Shown here: positions 7,802-14,548 of the stretch, piece after piece
Layout of the letters: each line of letters starts with the position of its first letter
Numbering within the stretch: the stretch's first letter is position 1
Origin: Deltaproteobacteria bacterium UBA5799
GTDB lineage: Bacteria > Desulfobacterota > GWC2-55-46
DNA length: 26,861 bases
Assembly: GCA_002418185.1 (NCBI GenBank)
Contig: DIDN01000062.1
Location: forward strand, 1 to 26,861
Direction: 5' to 3'
Translations under genes and position numbers: made by a program
The notes under the pieces: generated by a model
The model's database searches: none
What the model was told of the DNA's origin: nothing
The model's input: the letters and a program-made list of their open reading frames with translations, nothing else

Positions 7802-8834
7802 ATTCGACTGGTTCAGAAGGTTCCTCTCCGGCGAGAAGGAGCGCGGCGGCCTTGCCGAGCCGCAGAATTTAATGAGGCCCGTGAGCATGGCCTCGCCGTT
7901 CGGGACCCGCATATGGGCGGTAGGCGGCGGCAAGGGGGGCGTCGGGAAAAGCCTCATCGCGTCGAACGCGGGCATAGCGCTCTCGAAGCAGGGCAAGAAG
8001 GTGCTCCTTGTCGACGCGGACCTCGGGGCGGCAAACCTGCACACCTTCCTCGGCGTGGAGGGTGGCCGCACTGCCCTGTCGAGTTTCCTCAAGGACGAGG
8101 TCTCGGACTTCAGGTCGCTGATACAGAAGACGCCGTTTCCCAACCTCGACCTCGTGAGCGGCGCAAAGGACGCCCTCGACGTGCCGGACGTAAAGGGCTC
8201 GCAGATCAGGAAGCTCCGCGACGCCCTGAAGAAAATCGAGTACGACTACGCCATCCTGGACGTCGGCCCGGGGACCTCTTCGAACTTCCTCGACATGTTC
8301 CTCATATCCAACGAGGGGATAATAATTTCGACTCCCGAGCCGACGACGATAGAGAACAACTACAGGTTCCTGAAGTGCCTTTTCCTCCGGAAGATAAAGA
8401 CCATAGCCGACTCGCAGCCCGACGGCGCCTTGAAGGACCTCCTGCAGAGGATATTCAGCGACAAGTGGTCGCAGAGGGTGAAGACGGTATCGGACATAAC
8501 GGACCAGCTCATGAGGCTCGATTTCGAGCAGGGCAGGATGCTCAAGGAGGACCTCAAGAGCACGAGCCTCTCGATGATAGTGAACCAGACGAAGCGGGGA
8601 GAGGACGCGAAGATCGGGAAAGCGATACAGACCGCGTGCAGCGATTATTTTGGGGTGGACATCGACTACATAGGGTCTGTCGGGTACGAGGATAGCGTAG
8701 GGGAATCCATAAGGACGCGGCGCCCGCTCTCGGTCTATTTCACCAACTCGGCGGCAGCGAAGTCCCTGGACGGCTGCCTAGGGCGGCTTCTTGAAAAGAG
8801 CAGGGCTGCACAGCAGGTAACATTCCAAATCTGA
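7794..8834 (+). CDS. MinD/FlhG-like deviant Walker ATPase
   Basis: Cytoplasmic ParA/MinD-superfamily ATPase of 346 residues. The deviant Walker A is at 44-53 (GGGKGGVGKS), with signature lysines Lys47 and Lys52. It is followed by VLLVDADLGAANLHTFLGV, very like FlhG/YlxH and MinD-like proteins, and by a Walker B-like YAILDVGPGTS. Start is GTG at 7794, with GGAAGG shortly upstream, overlapping the chain-length gene by 8 bases. The middle (about 190-250) is an insert-like helical region, while the end returns to the normal fold (IGSVGYEDSVGESIRTRRPL). It has no tyrosine-rich tail, so it is not a tyrosine kinase. A positioning or assembly role for the export machine is a guess from context. Confidence 0.82.
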   Translation: MLKFDWFRRFLSGEKERGGLAEPQNLMRPVSMASPFGTRIWAVGGGKGGVGKSLIASNAGIALSKQGKKVLLVDADLGAANLHTFLGVEGGRTALSSFLKDEVSDFRSLIQKTPFPNLDLVSGAKDALDVPDVKGSQIRKLRDALKKIEYDYAILDVGPGTSSNFLDMFLISNEGIIISTPEPTTIENNYRFLKCLFLRKIKTIADSQPDGALKDLLQRIFSDKWSQRVKTVSDITDQLMRLDFEQGRMLKEDLKSTSLSMIVNQTKRGEDAKIGKAIQTACSDYFGVDIDYIGSVGYEDSVGESIRTRRPLSVYFTNSAAAKSLDGCLGRLLEKSRAAQQVTFQI

Positions 8835-8844
8835 GGGTGGCCCA

Positions 8845-9843
8845 ATGAGGGAAAAGAGCGAAAAGACGCATTACGAGTTCCTGGACATACCGAGCACCGC
8901 CGGGATGGAGGAGATAGAGGACGCTTACAGGAGGACGCGGGAACTCTACAGCGGCGACTCCATGGCTCTCTATTCCCTCTACTCGCCCGAGGAGCGCCAG
9001 GAGAGGCTCAGAAGGCTCGATGACGTGTACGAGACGCTGGCGGACCCGTTAAAGAGAAAAGCCTATGACGAGCACATAGGCGGCATGGTCGCATCCCCTC
9101 CCCCGGGCGAATGGGGCGCGGCAGTCTCCGAGGAGAAGGACGCGTTCGAGGAGTACAACGAGGCGGGGATGTTCAAGGACAAGCTGGGCTTGAAACAGCA
9201 GCTCGAGATAATGGAGTGCAAGGAGCCAATGGTGGCCGAACGCTACCGGATCCTCTTCACGAGGCTCGAGCAGCTGGCGGTCAAGAACTCCTACAAGACG
9301 ATTGCCGTGACGAGCGCCATAAAGGGAGAGGGAAAGACGGTCACCTCGCTAAACCTGAGCTGGCTTATGGCCACCGAGTTCGGGAAGAAGGTGCTGGTAG
9401 TCGAGAACGACCTCCGGAGCCCCTCCATCTCGTCGAGCTATCTCAACATGGGGCGCCTTTCGGGGCTCGTCGACGTCATCAACGGCGACGCGGACATCCG
9501 GAACGCCATAAACAGGCTCGAGGACACGAGCCTATATTTCCTGCCGGCCAGGGCGAGCGCGAAGAACTCCTCTGTCCTCATAGACTCCCAGGCCATGAGG
9601 AACGTGCTCGACACAGTGAAGGCGCATTTCGACTACGTGATAGTTGACGCTCCGCCCATCCTGCCGCTCGTCGACATGAACATCCTCTCGCGGATGGTGG
9701 ACGGGCTGCTGCTCGTAGTCAGGGCCGGGAGCACCCCCAAGGACATGGTCAGGAAGGCCGTAAACGCGCTGCCGGTCAGGAACCTCGTGGGTGTGGTCCT
9801 GAACGGGGCGGACGAGATACACATGAAGAAGTACTATTACTGA
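8845..9843 (+). CDS. J-domain-like / CpsD-type tyrosine kinase fusion
   Basis: A 332-residue protein with two domains. Residues about 8-80 look like a DnaJ domain (HYEFLDIPSTAGMEEIEDAY, then ETLADPLKRKAYDEH). The loop where HPD should sit reads YSGDSMALYSLYS, so Hsp70 stimulation is unlikely. Residues about 125-332 are a bacterial tyrosine kinase of the CpsD/CapB type. Walker A is SAIKGEGKT at 157-165, Walker A' VVENDLRSP has Asp189, and Walker B VIVDAPP has Asp268. The C-terminus is KKYYY (Tyr330-332), a very short autophosphorylation cluster. The chain-length protein two genes upstream is the expected activator. It closes the export block, being followed by a 248-base gap. Confidence 0.88.
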   Translation: MREKSEKTHYEFLDIPSTAGMEEIEDAYRRTRELYSGDSMALYSLYSPEERQERLRRLDDVYETLADPLKRKAYDEHIGGMVASPPPGEWGAAVSEEKDAFEEYNEAGMFKDKLGLKQQLEIMECKEPMVAERYRILFTRLEQLAVKNSYKTIAVTSAIKGEGKTVTSLNLSWLMATEFGKKVLVVENDLRSPSISSSYLNMGRLSGLVDVINGDADIRNAINRLEDTSLYFLPARASAKNSSVLIDSQAMRNVLDTVKAHFDYVIVDAPPILPLVDMNILSRMVDGLLLVVRAGSTPKDMVRKAVNALPVRNLVGVVLNGADEIHMKKYYY

Positions 9844-9877
9844 CCGGCCGGAGCGCTACACACGGGAGGAAAGGAAA

Positions 9878-9982
9878 ATGACAGGCCAGGTTCTTGCCGG
9901 ACACTCGGAACTTCACCACTCATTCGGGCTCGCTCAAGCGGAACATCCCGGCTATGAAGACCTGAGGGGAAAACCTCAATAA
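9878..9982 (+). CDS. Possible 34-residue leader peptide upstream of the NusG paralogue
   Basis: An ATG at 9878 follows a strong ribosome site, GGGAGG at 9864-9869 with 8-base spacing, and opens 34 codons ending in TAA at 9980-9982. The peptide starts MTGQVLAGHSELHHSFGLAQ, has three His residues, and resembles no family known to me. A small stem TGAGG-GGAAAA-CCTCA (9963-9978) overlaps its last codons. Its position inside a long leader before an antitermination gene suggests a leader ORF. It could also be a chance ORF behind a purine-rich stretch. Confidence 0.3.
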   Translation: MTGQVLAGHSELHHSFGLAQAEHPGYEDLRGKPQ

Positions 9983-10032
9983 ACAACCCATCGAGATAAG
10001 TCCGGGGCTGCCAGACCCGCACTCAGCCCGCC

Positions 10033-10048
10033 CGGCGAAAAAGCGCCG
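10033..10048 (+). repeat. GC stem-loop in the leader of the NusG paralogue
   Basis: CGGCG (10033-10037) and CGCCG (10044-10048) form a five-pair GC stem around the loop AAAAAG, 43 bases before the NusG-paralogue start. A second, longer-looped pairing, GGGCT (10005-10009) with AGCCC (10025-10029), lies just upstream. No T tract follows, so this is not a clear terminator. The leader spans 9844-10091; besides these stems and the small ORF nothing else was recognised in it. Confidence 0.3.
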
Positions 10049-10091
10049 AGCGGAAGAATGGCATCCTATTACCGCGGACCGGAGGCGATTG

Positions 10092-10577
10092 ATGAACTGC
10101 TGGTACCTTATCTACACGAAACCCAGGTGCGAGGACAACATAGTCACTATGCTGTCCGGCGCAGGGTTCACGGTGCTCAACCCGAAGATTAAGGAGAGGA
10201 AGTACCTGAGAAGAAAGGCCGTGGAAGTCCTCTCCCCTCTCTTCCCGTGCTATGTCTTCGCCAGGTTCGACAAGCTCCGCGACTACCACCTTGTGAAATA
10301 CACAAGGGGCGTAAAGAGAGTGCTCTGCAACGAGGACGGGCCTGCCGAGATAGCCGACAACGTCGTCGAAGCCATAACCTCGAGGATGGAAGACGGCGTC
10401 ATCAGGGTGCGGAGCGGCTTCACGCCCGGGCAGGCCGTCTACATAAGACGGGGGCCGTTCGAGGGCTTCACCGCGATTTTCGAACGGGAGATGAGCGGGA
10501 TGGAGCGGGTAAGCATACTCCTTAAGACCATCAATATGCGTCTAGTGATAGACAGGTGCATGATTTCACCCTGCTGA
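10092..10577 (+). CDS. NusG paralogue (RfaH/LoaP/UpxY-type antiterminator)
   Basis: Specialised transcription elongation factor that binds RNA polymerase and lets it read through long polysaccharide operons. It has 161 residues. An NGN domain covers about 1-100 (NCWYLIYTKPRCEDNIVTML, then SPLFPCYVFARFD and VKYTRGVKRVL). A KOW domain covers about 108-150 (GFTPGQAVYIRRGPFEGFTAIF, then RVSILLKTI). Housekeeping nusG would lie with secE and rplK, not in an EPS locus, so this is a paralogue. GGAGG at 10081-10085 is 6 bases from the ATG at 10092; the TTG just before it (10089) is too close to be preferred. The ops-like element at 10645 lies 67 bases after its stop. Confidence 0.9.
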   Translation: MNCWYLIYTKPRCEDNIVTMLSGAGFTVLNPKIKERKYLRRKAVEVLSPLFPCYVFARFDKLRDYHLVKYTRGVKRVLCNEDGPAEIADNVVEAITSRMEDGVIRVRSGFTPGQAVYIRRGPFEGFTAIFEREMSGMERVSILLKTINMRLVIDRCMISPC

Positions 10578-10644
10578 AATTCCTAAAGACCGGTGCCGAA
10601 GAAACAAAAAAAACATTTTTCCAGGGGGCCGCGTGAGGCTCAAC

Positions 10645-10656
10645 GGCGGTAGCCTG
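10645..10656 (+). promoter_or_regulatory. ops-like element (candidate target of the NusG paralogue)
   Basis: GGCGGTAGCCTG matches the E. coli ops element GGCGGTAGCGTG at 11 of 12 positions. The single change, G10 to C, lets base 1 pair with base 10. The non-template-strand hairpin thus becomes three pairs, GGC-GGTA-GCC, with the GGTA loop that RfaH reads kept intact. CCAGGGG lies about 20 bases upstream, as in the JUMPstart context of E. coli. It is in a 93-base untranslated gap, directly after the NusG paralogue and 15 bases before the first synthesis gene. The adjacent GTCCGGAC (10656-10663) is an 8-bp palindrome. Function is inferred, but placement and structure fit well. Confidence 0.6.
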
Positions 10657-10670
10657 TCCGGACGGGAGGC

Positions 10671-11822
10671 ATGAAAAGGCTTCTGAACAGTACCAGGCGG
10701 TACATCAAGAGGAGCATATTCCATTTCCGGTGTTCGGATTTCCTGAAGGAAAAGGAGTCGGGGCTTTACGTGGAGGACTATTTCCACGAGATGGTCTATC
10801 TCGAACGGAGGAGGGCCGAGCGTACGGGTAGGCCCTTCGTGATGATGCTAGTCGACTTCGAAGGCATTCTCGACGCCGAGGGCTCCGAGGAGAGGGTGCG
10901 CTCGGTCTCGGGGCGGCTCGCAGGCGCGACACGCGAGGTCGACATAAAGGGGTGGTACAGGCACAACCATGTTCTAGGCGTGGTCTTTACCGACACGTCC
11001 CCCGACGCGATCGGCTCGATACGCGAGAAGGTGATGGCGGGCCTCTCCGAGGACGACGTCCTGGGGAGCCGCGCCGGACACCTCAAGGTCACCTTCCACC
11101 CCTTTCCCGAGGAGGCCGGAGGCGGCAAGCCCCTCCCGGCGGACTTCAAGCTCTACCCGGACCTGGCCCGGAGAAACGAGGCGAGGAAGAGCTCGCTCGC
11201 CGCAAAGCGGGTCATCGACGTCGCAGGGAGCGTGTTCGGACTACTCCTCTTCTCGCCGTTTTTCCTTGCCATACCGGTCATAATAAAGCTCACCTCGCGC
11301 GGGCCGGTCTTTTTCCGGCAGGAGCGGATAGGCGAGTTCGGCAGGAGGTTCACTTTCCTCAAGTTCAGGTCGATGTACGAGGGCGTCGACGACAAGATGC
11401 ACTCGGAGTACGTGAAGCGGCTCATACGCGAAGACAGGGCGTACACAGAAAACGAGGGGCGGACCGTGTACAAGATAAAGGACGACCCCCGCGTAACGCC
11501 GATCGGCAGGTTCCTGAGGAAGACGAGCCTGGACGAGCTCCCGCAGTTCCTTAACGTGCTCGTCGGCGACATGTCGCTCGTCGGCCCGAGGCCGCCCATC
11601 CCCTACGAGCTCGAGAGCTACGGCGCCTGGCACTGGAGGAGGATAATAGAGGCCAAGCCCGGGATCACGGGCCTCTGGCAGGTGATGGGCAGGAGCATGA
11701 AATCGTACAACGACATGGTCAGGCTTGACCTGAGGTACATAGAGGAGTGGTCTCTCTGGCTGGACATCAAGATAATCCTCCTTACGCCCTTCTCGATGGT
11801 GTCTAGCAAGGGCGCGTATTGA
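10671..11822 (+). CDS. Initiating sugar-phosphate transferase with GGDEF-like N-terminus
   Basis: Polyprenyl-phosphate sugar-1-phosphate transferase that loads the first sugar onto the lipid carrier. Residues about 176-383 are the bacterial sugar transferase domain: KRVIDVAGSVFGLLLFSPFF is the membrane hairpin, and GPVFFRQERIGEFGRRFTFLKFRSM, TSLDELPQFLNVLVGDMSLVGPRPP and KPGITGLWQVMGRS are the signature blocks. The catalytic Asp-Glu pair is in SLDELPQ. Residues about 28-150 resemble a decayed diguanylate cyclase fold (LERRRAERTGRPFVMMLVDFEGI, then WYRHNHVLGVVF where RxGGDEF would be). The active-site signature is lost, so it may be a sensor or scaffold. GGGAGG ends one base before the ATG, unusually close, so the exact start is uncertain. 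Confidence 0.9.
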   Translation: MKRLLNSTRRYIKRSIFHFRCSDFLKEKESGLYVEDYFHEMVYLERRRAERTGRPFVMMLVDFEGILDAEGSEERVRSVSGRLAGATREVDIKGWYRHNHVLGVVFTDTSPDAIGSIREKVMAGLSEDDVLGSRAGHLKVTFHPFPEEAGGGKPLPADFKLYPDLARRNEARKSSLAAKRVIDVAGSVFGLLLFSPFFLAIPVIIKLTSRGPVFFRQERIGEFGRRFTFLKFRSMYEGVDDKMHSEYVKRLIREDRAYTENEGRTVYKIKDDPRVTPIGRFLRKTSLDELPQFLNVLVGDMSLVGPRPPIPYELESYGAWHWRRIIEAKPGITGLWQVMGRSMKSYNDMVRLDLRYIEEWSLWLDIKIILLTPFSMVSSKGAY

Positions 11823-11845
11823 CGTGCGGAGGGAAAGGCGGGCGG

Positions 11846-12847
11846 ATGCTCAAGGTCGGGGTAATCGGGTACGGGTACTGGGGCCCGAACATAGTCAGGA
11901 ACTTCAATTCGACGGAAAGCGCCTGCGTGGCGGCAGTGTGCGACAGGAACCGCGGCGCGCTTGCGAGGGCGGTCAAGAACTGCCCCGGCGTCGCGGCCAC
12001 GACCGAAAGCCGCGATATCGTGACCTCGCCGGACATCGACATCGTGACCGTAATAACGCCCGTCAGCACCCACTACGAGCTTGCAAGGGCCGCGCTCCTT
12101 AACGGCAAGCACGTTTTCGTGGAGAAGCCCTTCACCTCCACGGCGGCGCAAGCCGAGGAGCTCATTGGGCTTGCCGAGAGAAAGAGGCTCAAGATAATGG
12201 TCGACCACACCTTCCTCTTCACCAGCGCCGTCAGGAAGATGAAGGAGATTATCGACGATGGCGTGCTGGGCGACCTCTACTACTACGACTCGACCAGGGT
12301 CAACCTGGGGCTTTTCCAGCACGACGTGAACGTCATATGGGACCTCTCCCCTCACGACTTCTCGATAATGGACTACCTCATAGGCGAAAAGCCGGTCGGT
12401 GTATCCGCCAGCGGCAGGGCCCACATCAACGCCAAAGAGGACATAGCGTACATAATGGTCTACTTCCCTAACAACATCATCGCGCATTTCAACGTCAACT
12501 GGCTCTCCCCGGTGAAGCTCAGGACTACGCTCATAGGGGGCGAGAAAAAGATGCTCGTATGGAACGACATGGACGCGGACGAGAAGATAAAGGTCTACGA
12601 CAGGGGGGTCGACATAACGACCCGGGAAGGCCTTTACGACCTCCTCGTGAGCTACCGTTCAGGCGACATGTGGGCGCCGAAGGTCGACCAGGGAGAAGCG
12701 CTCAGGATCGAGACCGAATACTTCATCGACTGCATACTGAACGACCAGCGACCGTTCAACGACGGAGAGGCCGGGCTCAGGGTCGTTCGGATGCTCGAAG
12801 CCTGCGACGAGTCGCTCAGGAACAACTGCAGGATGGTGACCATATGA
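11846..12847 (+). CDS. Gfo/Idh/MocA oxidoreductase (WbpB/WlbA-like)
   Basis: NAD-dependent sugar dehydrogenase of 333 residues. The Rossmann start is MLKVGVIGYGYWGPNIVRNF, and the catalytic-lysine motif is KHVFVEKPF. A conserved WDLSPHDFSIMDYL block carries the active-site His/Asp region. The ATG at 11846 begins exactly at the Rossmann strand with GGAGGG upstream; a TTG at 11819 would add nine unrelated residues. Next come a hexapeptide acetyltransferase (4-base overlap) and a DegT-type aminotransferase. In the WbpB/WlbA pathway this enzyme oxidises C3 of UDP-GlcNAc uronic acid before transamination and N-acetylation, and the gene set matches. The exact substrate is inferred. The required UDP-GlcNAc 6-dehydrogenase is not in the window. 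Confidence 0.85.
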   Translation: MLKVGVIGYGYWGPNIVRNFNSTESACVAAVCDRNRGALARAVKNCPGVAATTESRDIVTSPDIDIVTVITPVSTHYELARAALLNGKHVFVEKPFTSTAAQAEELIGLAERKRLKIMVDHTFLFTSAVRKMKEIIDDGVLGDLYYYDSTRVNLGLFQHDVNVIWDLSPHDFSIMDYLIGEKPVGVSASGRAHINAKEDIAYIMVYFPNNIIAHFNVNWLSPVKLRTTLIGGEKKMLVWNDMDADEKIKVYDRGVDITTREGLYDLLVSYRSGDMWAPKVDQGEALRIETEYFIDCILNDQRPFNDGEAGLRVVRMLEACDESLRNNCRMVTI

Positions 12848-13344
12848 GCCCAAGCGGCGAGGGACCCAGCTTCAGCAGGATCGCGCCGGACGTAAGGCTC
12901 GGCGCCGATGTCAGGCTCGGGAGCTTCATAAACCTCTACGGCTGCTCGGTCGGGGACGGCACCAGGATAGGCGCGTTCGTCGAGATACAGAAGAACGCGA
13001 CGGTAGGCAGGAACTGCAAGATTTCGAGCCACTCCTTCGTATGCGAGGGCGTGATCATCGAGGACAACGTCTTTATCGGCCACGGCGTGACCTTTATAAA
13101 CGACACCTTCCCGCGTGCCACGACCCCTGAGGGGGCGCTCAAGGGCGACTCGGATTGGGTAGTTGAGTTCACCGTCGTAAGGAAGGGCGCGTCCATAGGA
13201 TCGGGCTCGACGATACTCAGCAACGTGACAATCGGCGAGAACGCCATCGTCGGCGCGGGCTCTACGGTGACGCGGGACGTGCCGCCTAATACGATAGTGG
13301 CCGGAAATCCCGCGAAAATATTAAGGAGCGCCGTGAATGAATAA
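12844..13344 (+). CDS. Left-handed beta-helix N-acetyltransferase (WbpD/WlbB-like)
   Basis: Acetyl-CoA-dependent acetyltransferase of 166 residues, built from hexapeptide repeats (INLYGCSVGDGTRIGAFVEI, then GASIGSGSTILSNVTIGENAIVGAGSTVT) that form a left-handed beta-helix. The loop GHGVTFINDTFPRATT resembles the WbpD/WlbB and FdtC N-acetyltransferases that act on 3-amino sugars. The ATG at 12844 overlaps the preceding stop as ATGA, and the aminotransferase start overlaps its end by 8 bases. It would acetylate the 3-amino group made by the DegT aminotransferase. A serine O-acetyltransferase-type role is less likely given the neighbours. The enzyme is soluble and probably a trimer, as in the family. 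Confidence 0.87.
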   Translation: MSPSGEGPSFSRIAPDVRLGADVRLGSFINLYGCSVGDGTRIGAFVEIQKNATVGRNCKISSHSFVCEGVIIEDNVFIGHGVTFINDTFPRATTPEGALKGDSDWVVEFTVVRKGASIGSGSTILSNVTIGENAIVGAGSTVTRDVPPNTIVAGNPAKILRSAVNE

Positions 13345-14548
13345 AGCAACGGGTATCGCCACGCCTTTCGTAGACCTGGCTTCACCCCACATGGAGCTCG
13401 AGGACGAGCTCGTCAGCGCGTTCAGGCAGGCGCTCAGGGAGAGCTCGTTCATCGGAGGCGCCGCTGTCGAGGACTTCGAGTCCAGGTTCGCAGCGTTCTG
13501 CGGCACGCGCTTTTCGGCAGGGGTCGCAAACGGCACGGACGCCCTGAGGCTTGCGCTCGTGGCTTCGGGCGTAAAGCCGGGGGACACGGTCGTGACTGTC
13601 GCGAACACCTTCGTCGCGACCGTCGAGGCCATCTCGCAGGCCGGCGCGCTCGCGGCTTTCGTCGACATAGACGAGGCGACATACAACATGGACCCCGGAG
13701 AGCTCAACCGCTACCTCGAAACCGGATGCGACAACCGGGGCGGAAGGCCGGTCGACAAGAGGACCGGCAGCCCGGTCACCGCGGTCGTTCCGGTGCACCT
13801 TTACGGCCAGCCGGCCCTTATGGACGCGATATCCGAGATTGCCGCGAGGCACGGGCTCAGGGTGATAGAAGACGCCTGCCAGGCGCACGGCGCCGAGTAC
13901 CTGTCGGGGAAAGAAGGCGGATGGGTGAAGGCCGGGTCCATGGGGGCCGCTGCCGCCTTCAGCTTCTACCCTGGAAAGAACCTCGGCGCATGCGGAGACG
14001 CCGGGGCCGTAACGACCAACGACCCTGAGATTGCAGAGCATGTAAAGATGGCCCGCGACCACGGGCAGTCCAGGAAGTACATCCACGAGGTCGAAGGTTG
14101 CAATTCCAGGCTCGACGCCATCCAGGCCATGGTCCTCGGGATAAAGCTTAAGCGGCTCTCGGATTGGAACGAGATGAGGCGGGAGGCAGCGAGCGTCTAT
14201 AACGGGCTCCTTGACGGCTCGGACAAGCTGACGACCCCAGCCGAGCACCCGGACGCCAGGCACGTCTACCACCTCTATGTGGTACGGGTAAGGGGCCGCG
14301 AGGTCGTCCAGAAAAGGCTTTCCGATGCTGGGGTCGCCACCGGACTCCACTACCCCGTTCCGCTCCATCTCCAGAGGGCGTGTTCTCGCTTCGGGTACTC
14401 CAAAGGCGACCTGCCGATAACGGAACTGGTCGCGGACGAAATACTCTCGCTCCCGATGTACCCGGGCCTGAGGCCGACGGACCAGGAAAGGATAGCCGGC
14501 GTAATACTCGGCCAGGAGACATCCGGAATTGCTGATAGACTTCCTTAA
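13337..14548 (+). CDS. DegT/DnrJ/EryC1 sugar aminotransferase (WbpE/WlbC-like)
   Basis: PLP-dependent nucleotide-sugar aminotransferase of 403 residues. Signature blocks are VANGTDALRLAL (phosphate-binding loop), VIEDACQAHGA (Asp that contacts the pyridine nitrogen) and SFYPGKNLGACGDAGA with the Schiff-base Lys214, followed by HGQSRKY. The ATG at 13337 follows AAGGAG (13323-13328) with 8-base spacing. With the flanking oxidoreductase and acetyltransferase it completes a 3-keto, 3-amino, 3-acetamido route. A run of about 20 residues around 130-150 (YLETGCDNRGGRPVDKRTGS) looks like an insertion compared with shorter homologues. The next gene starts 20 bases before its stop. Confidence 0.9.
   Translation: MNKATGIATPFVDLASPHMELEDELVSAFRQALRESSFIGGAAVEDFESRFAAFCGTRFSAGVANGTDALRLALVASGVKPGDTVVTVANTFVATVEAISQAGALAAFVDIDEATYNMDPGELNRYLETGCDNRGGRPVDKRTGSPVTAVVPVHLYGQPALMDAISEIAARHGLRVIEDACQAHGAEYLSGKEGGWVKAGSMGAAAAFSFYPGKNLGACGDAGAVTTNDPEIAEHVKMARDHGQSRKYIHEVEGCNSRLDAIQAMVLGIKLKRLSDWNEMRREAASVYNGLLDGSDKLTTPAEHPDARHVYHLYVVRVRGREVVQKRLSDAGVATGLHYPVPLHLQRACSRFGYSKGDLPITELVADEILSLPMYPGLRPTDQERIAGVILGQETSGIADRLP

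Noticed and set aside
7916..7923. A second GGCGGTAG, the first eight bases of the ops element.
   Set aside because: It lies inside the P-loop codons of the MinD-like gene (AVGGGKGG), and the remaining four bases match poorly. It is best explained by the coding sequence.
10600..10617. A-run and T-run (AAAAAAAACATTTTT) before the ops-like element, considered as a promoter or terminator.
   Set aside because: It has no GC stem for a terminator and no spaced hexamers for a promoter. It may just be flexible AT-rich spacer.
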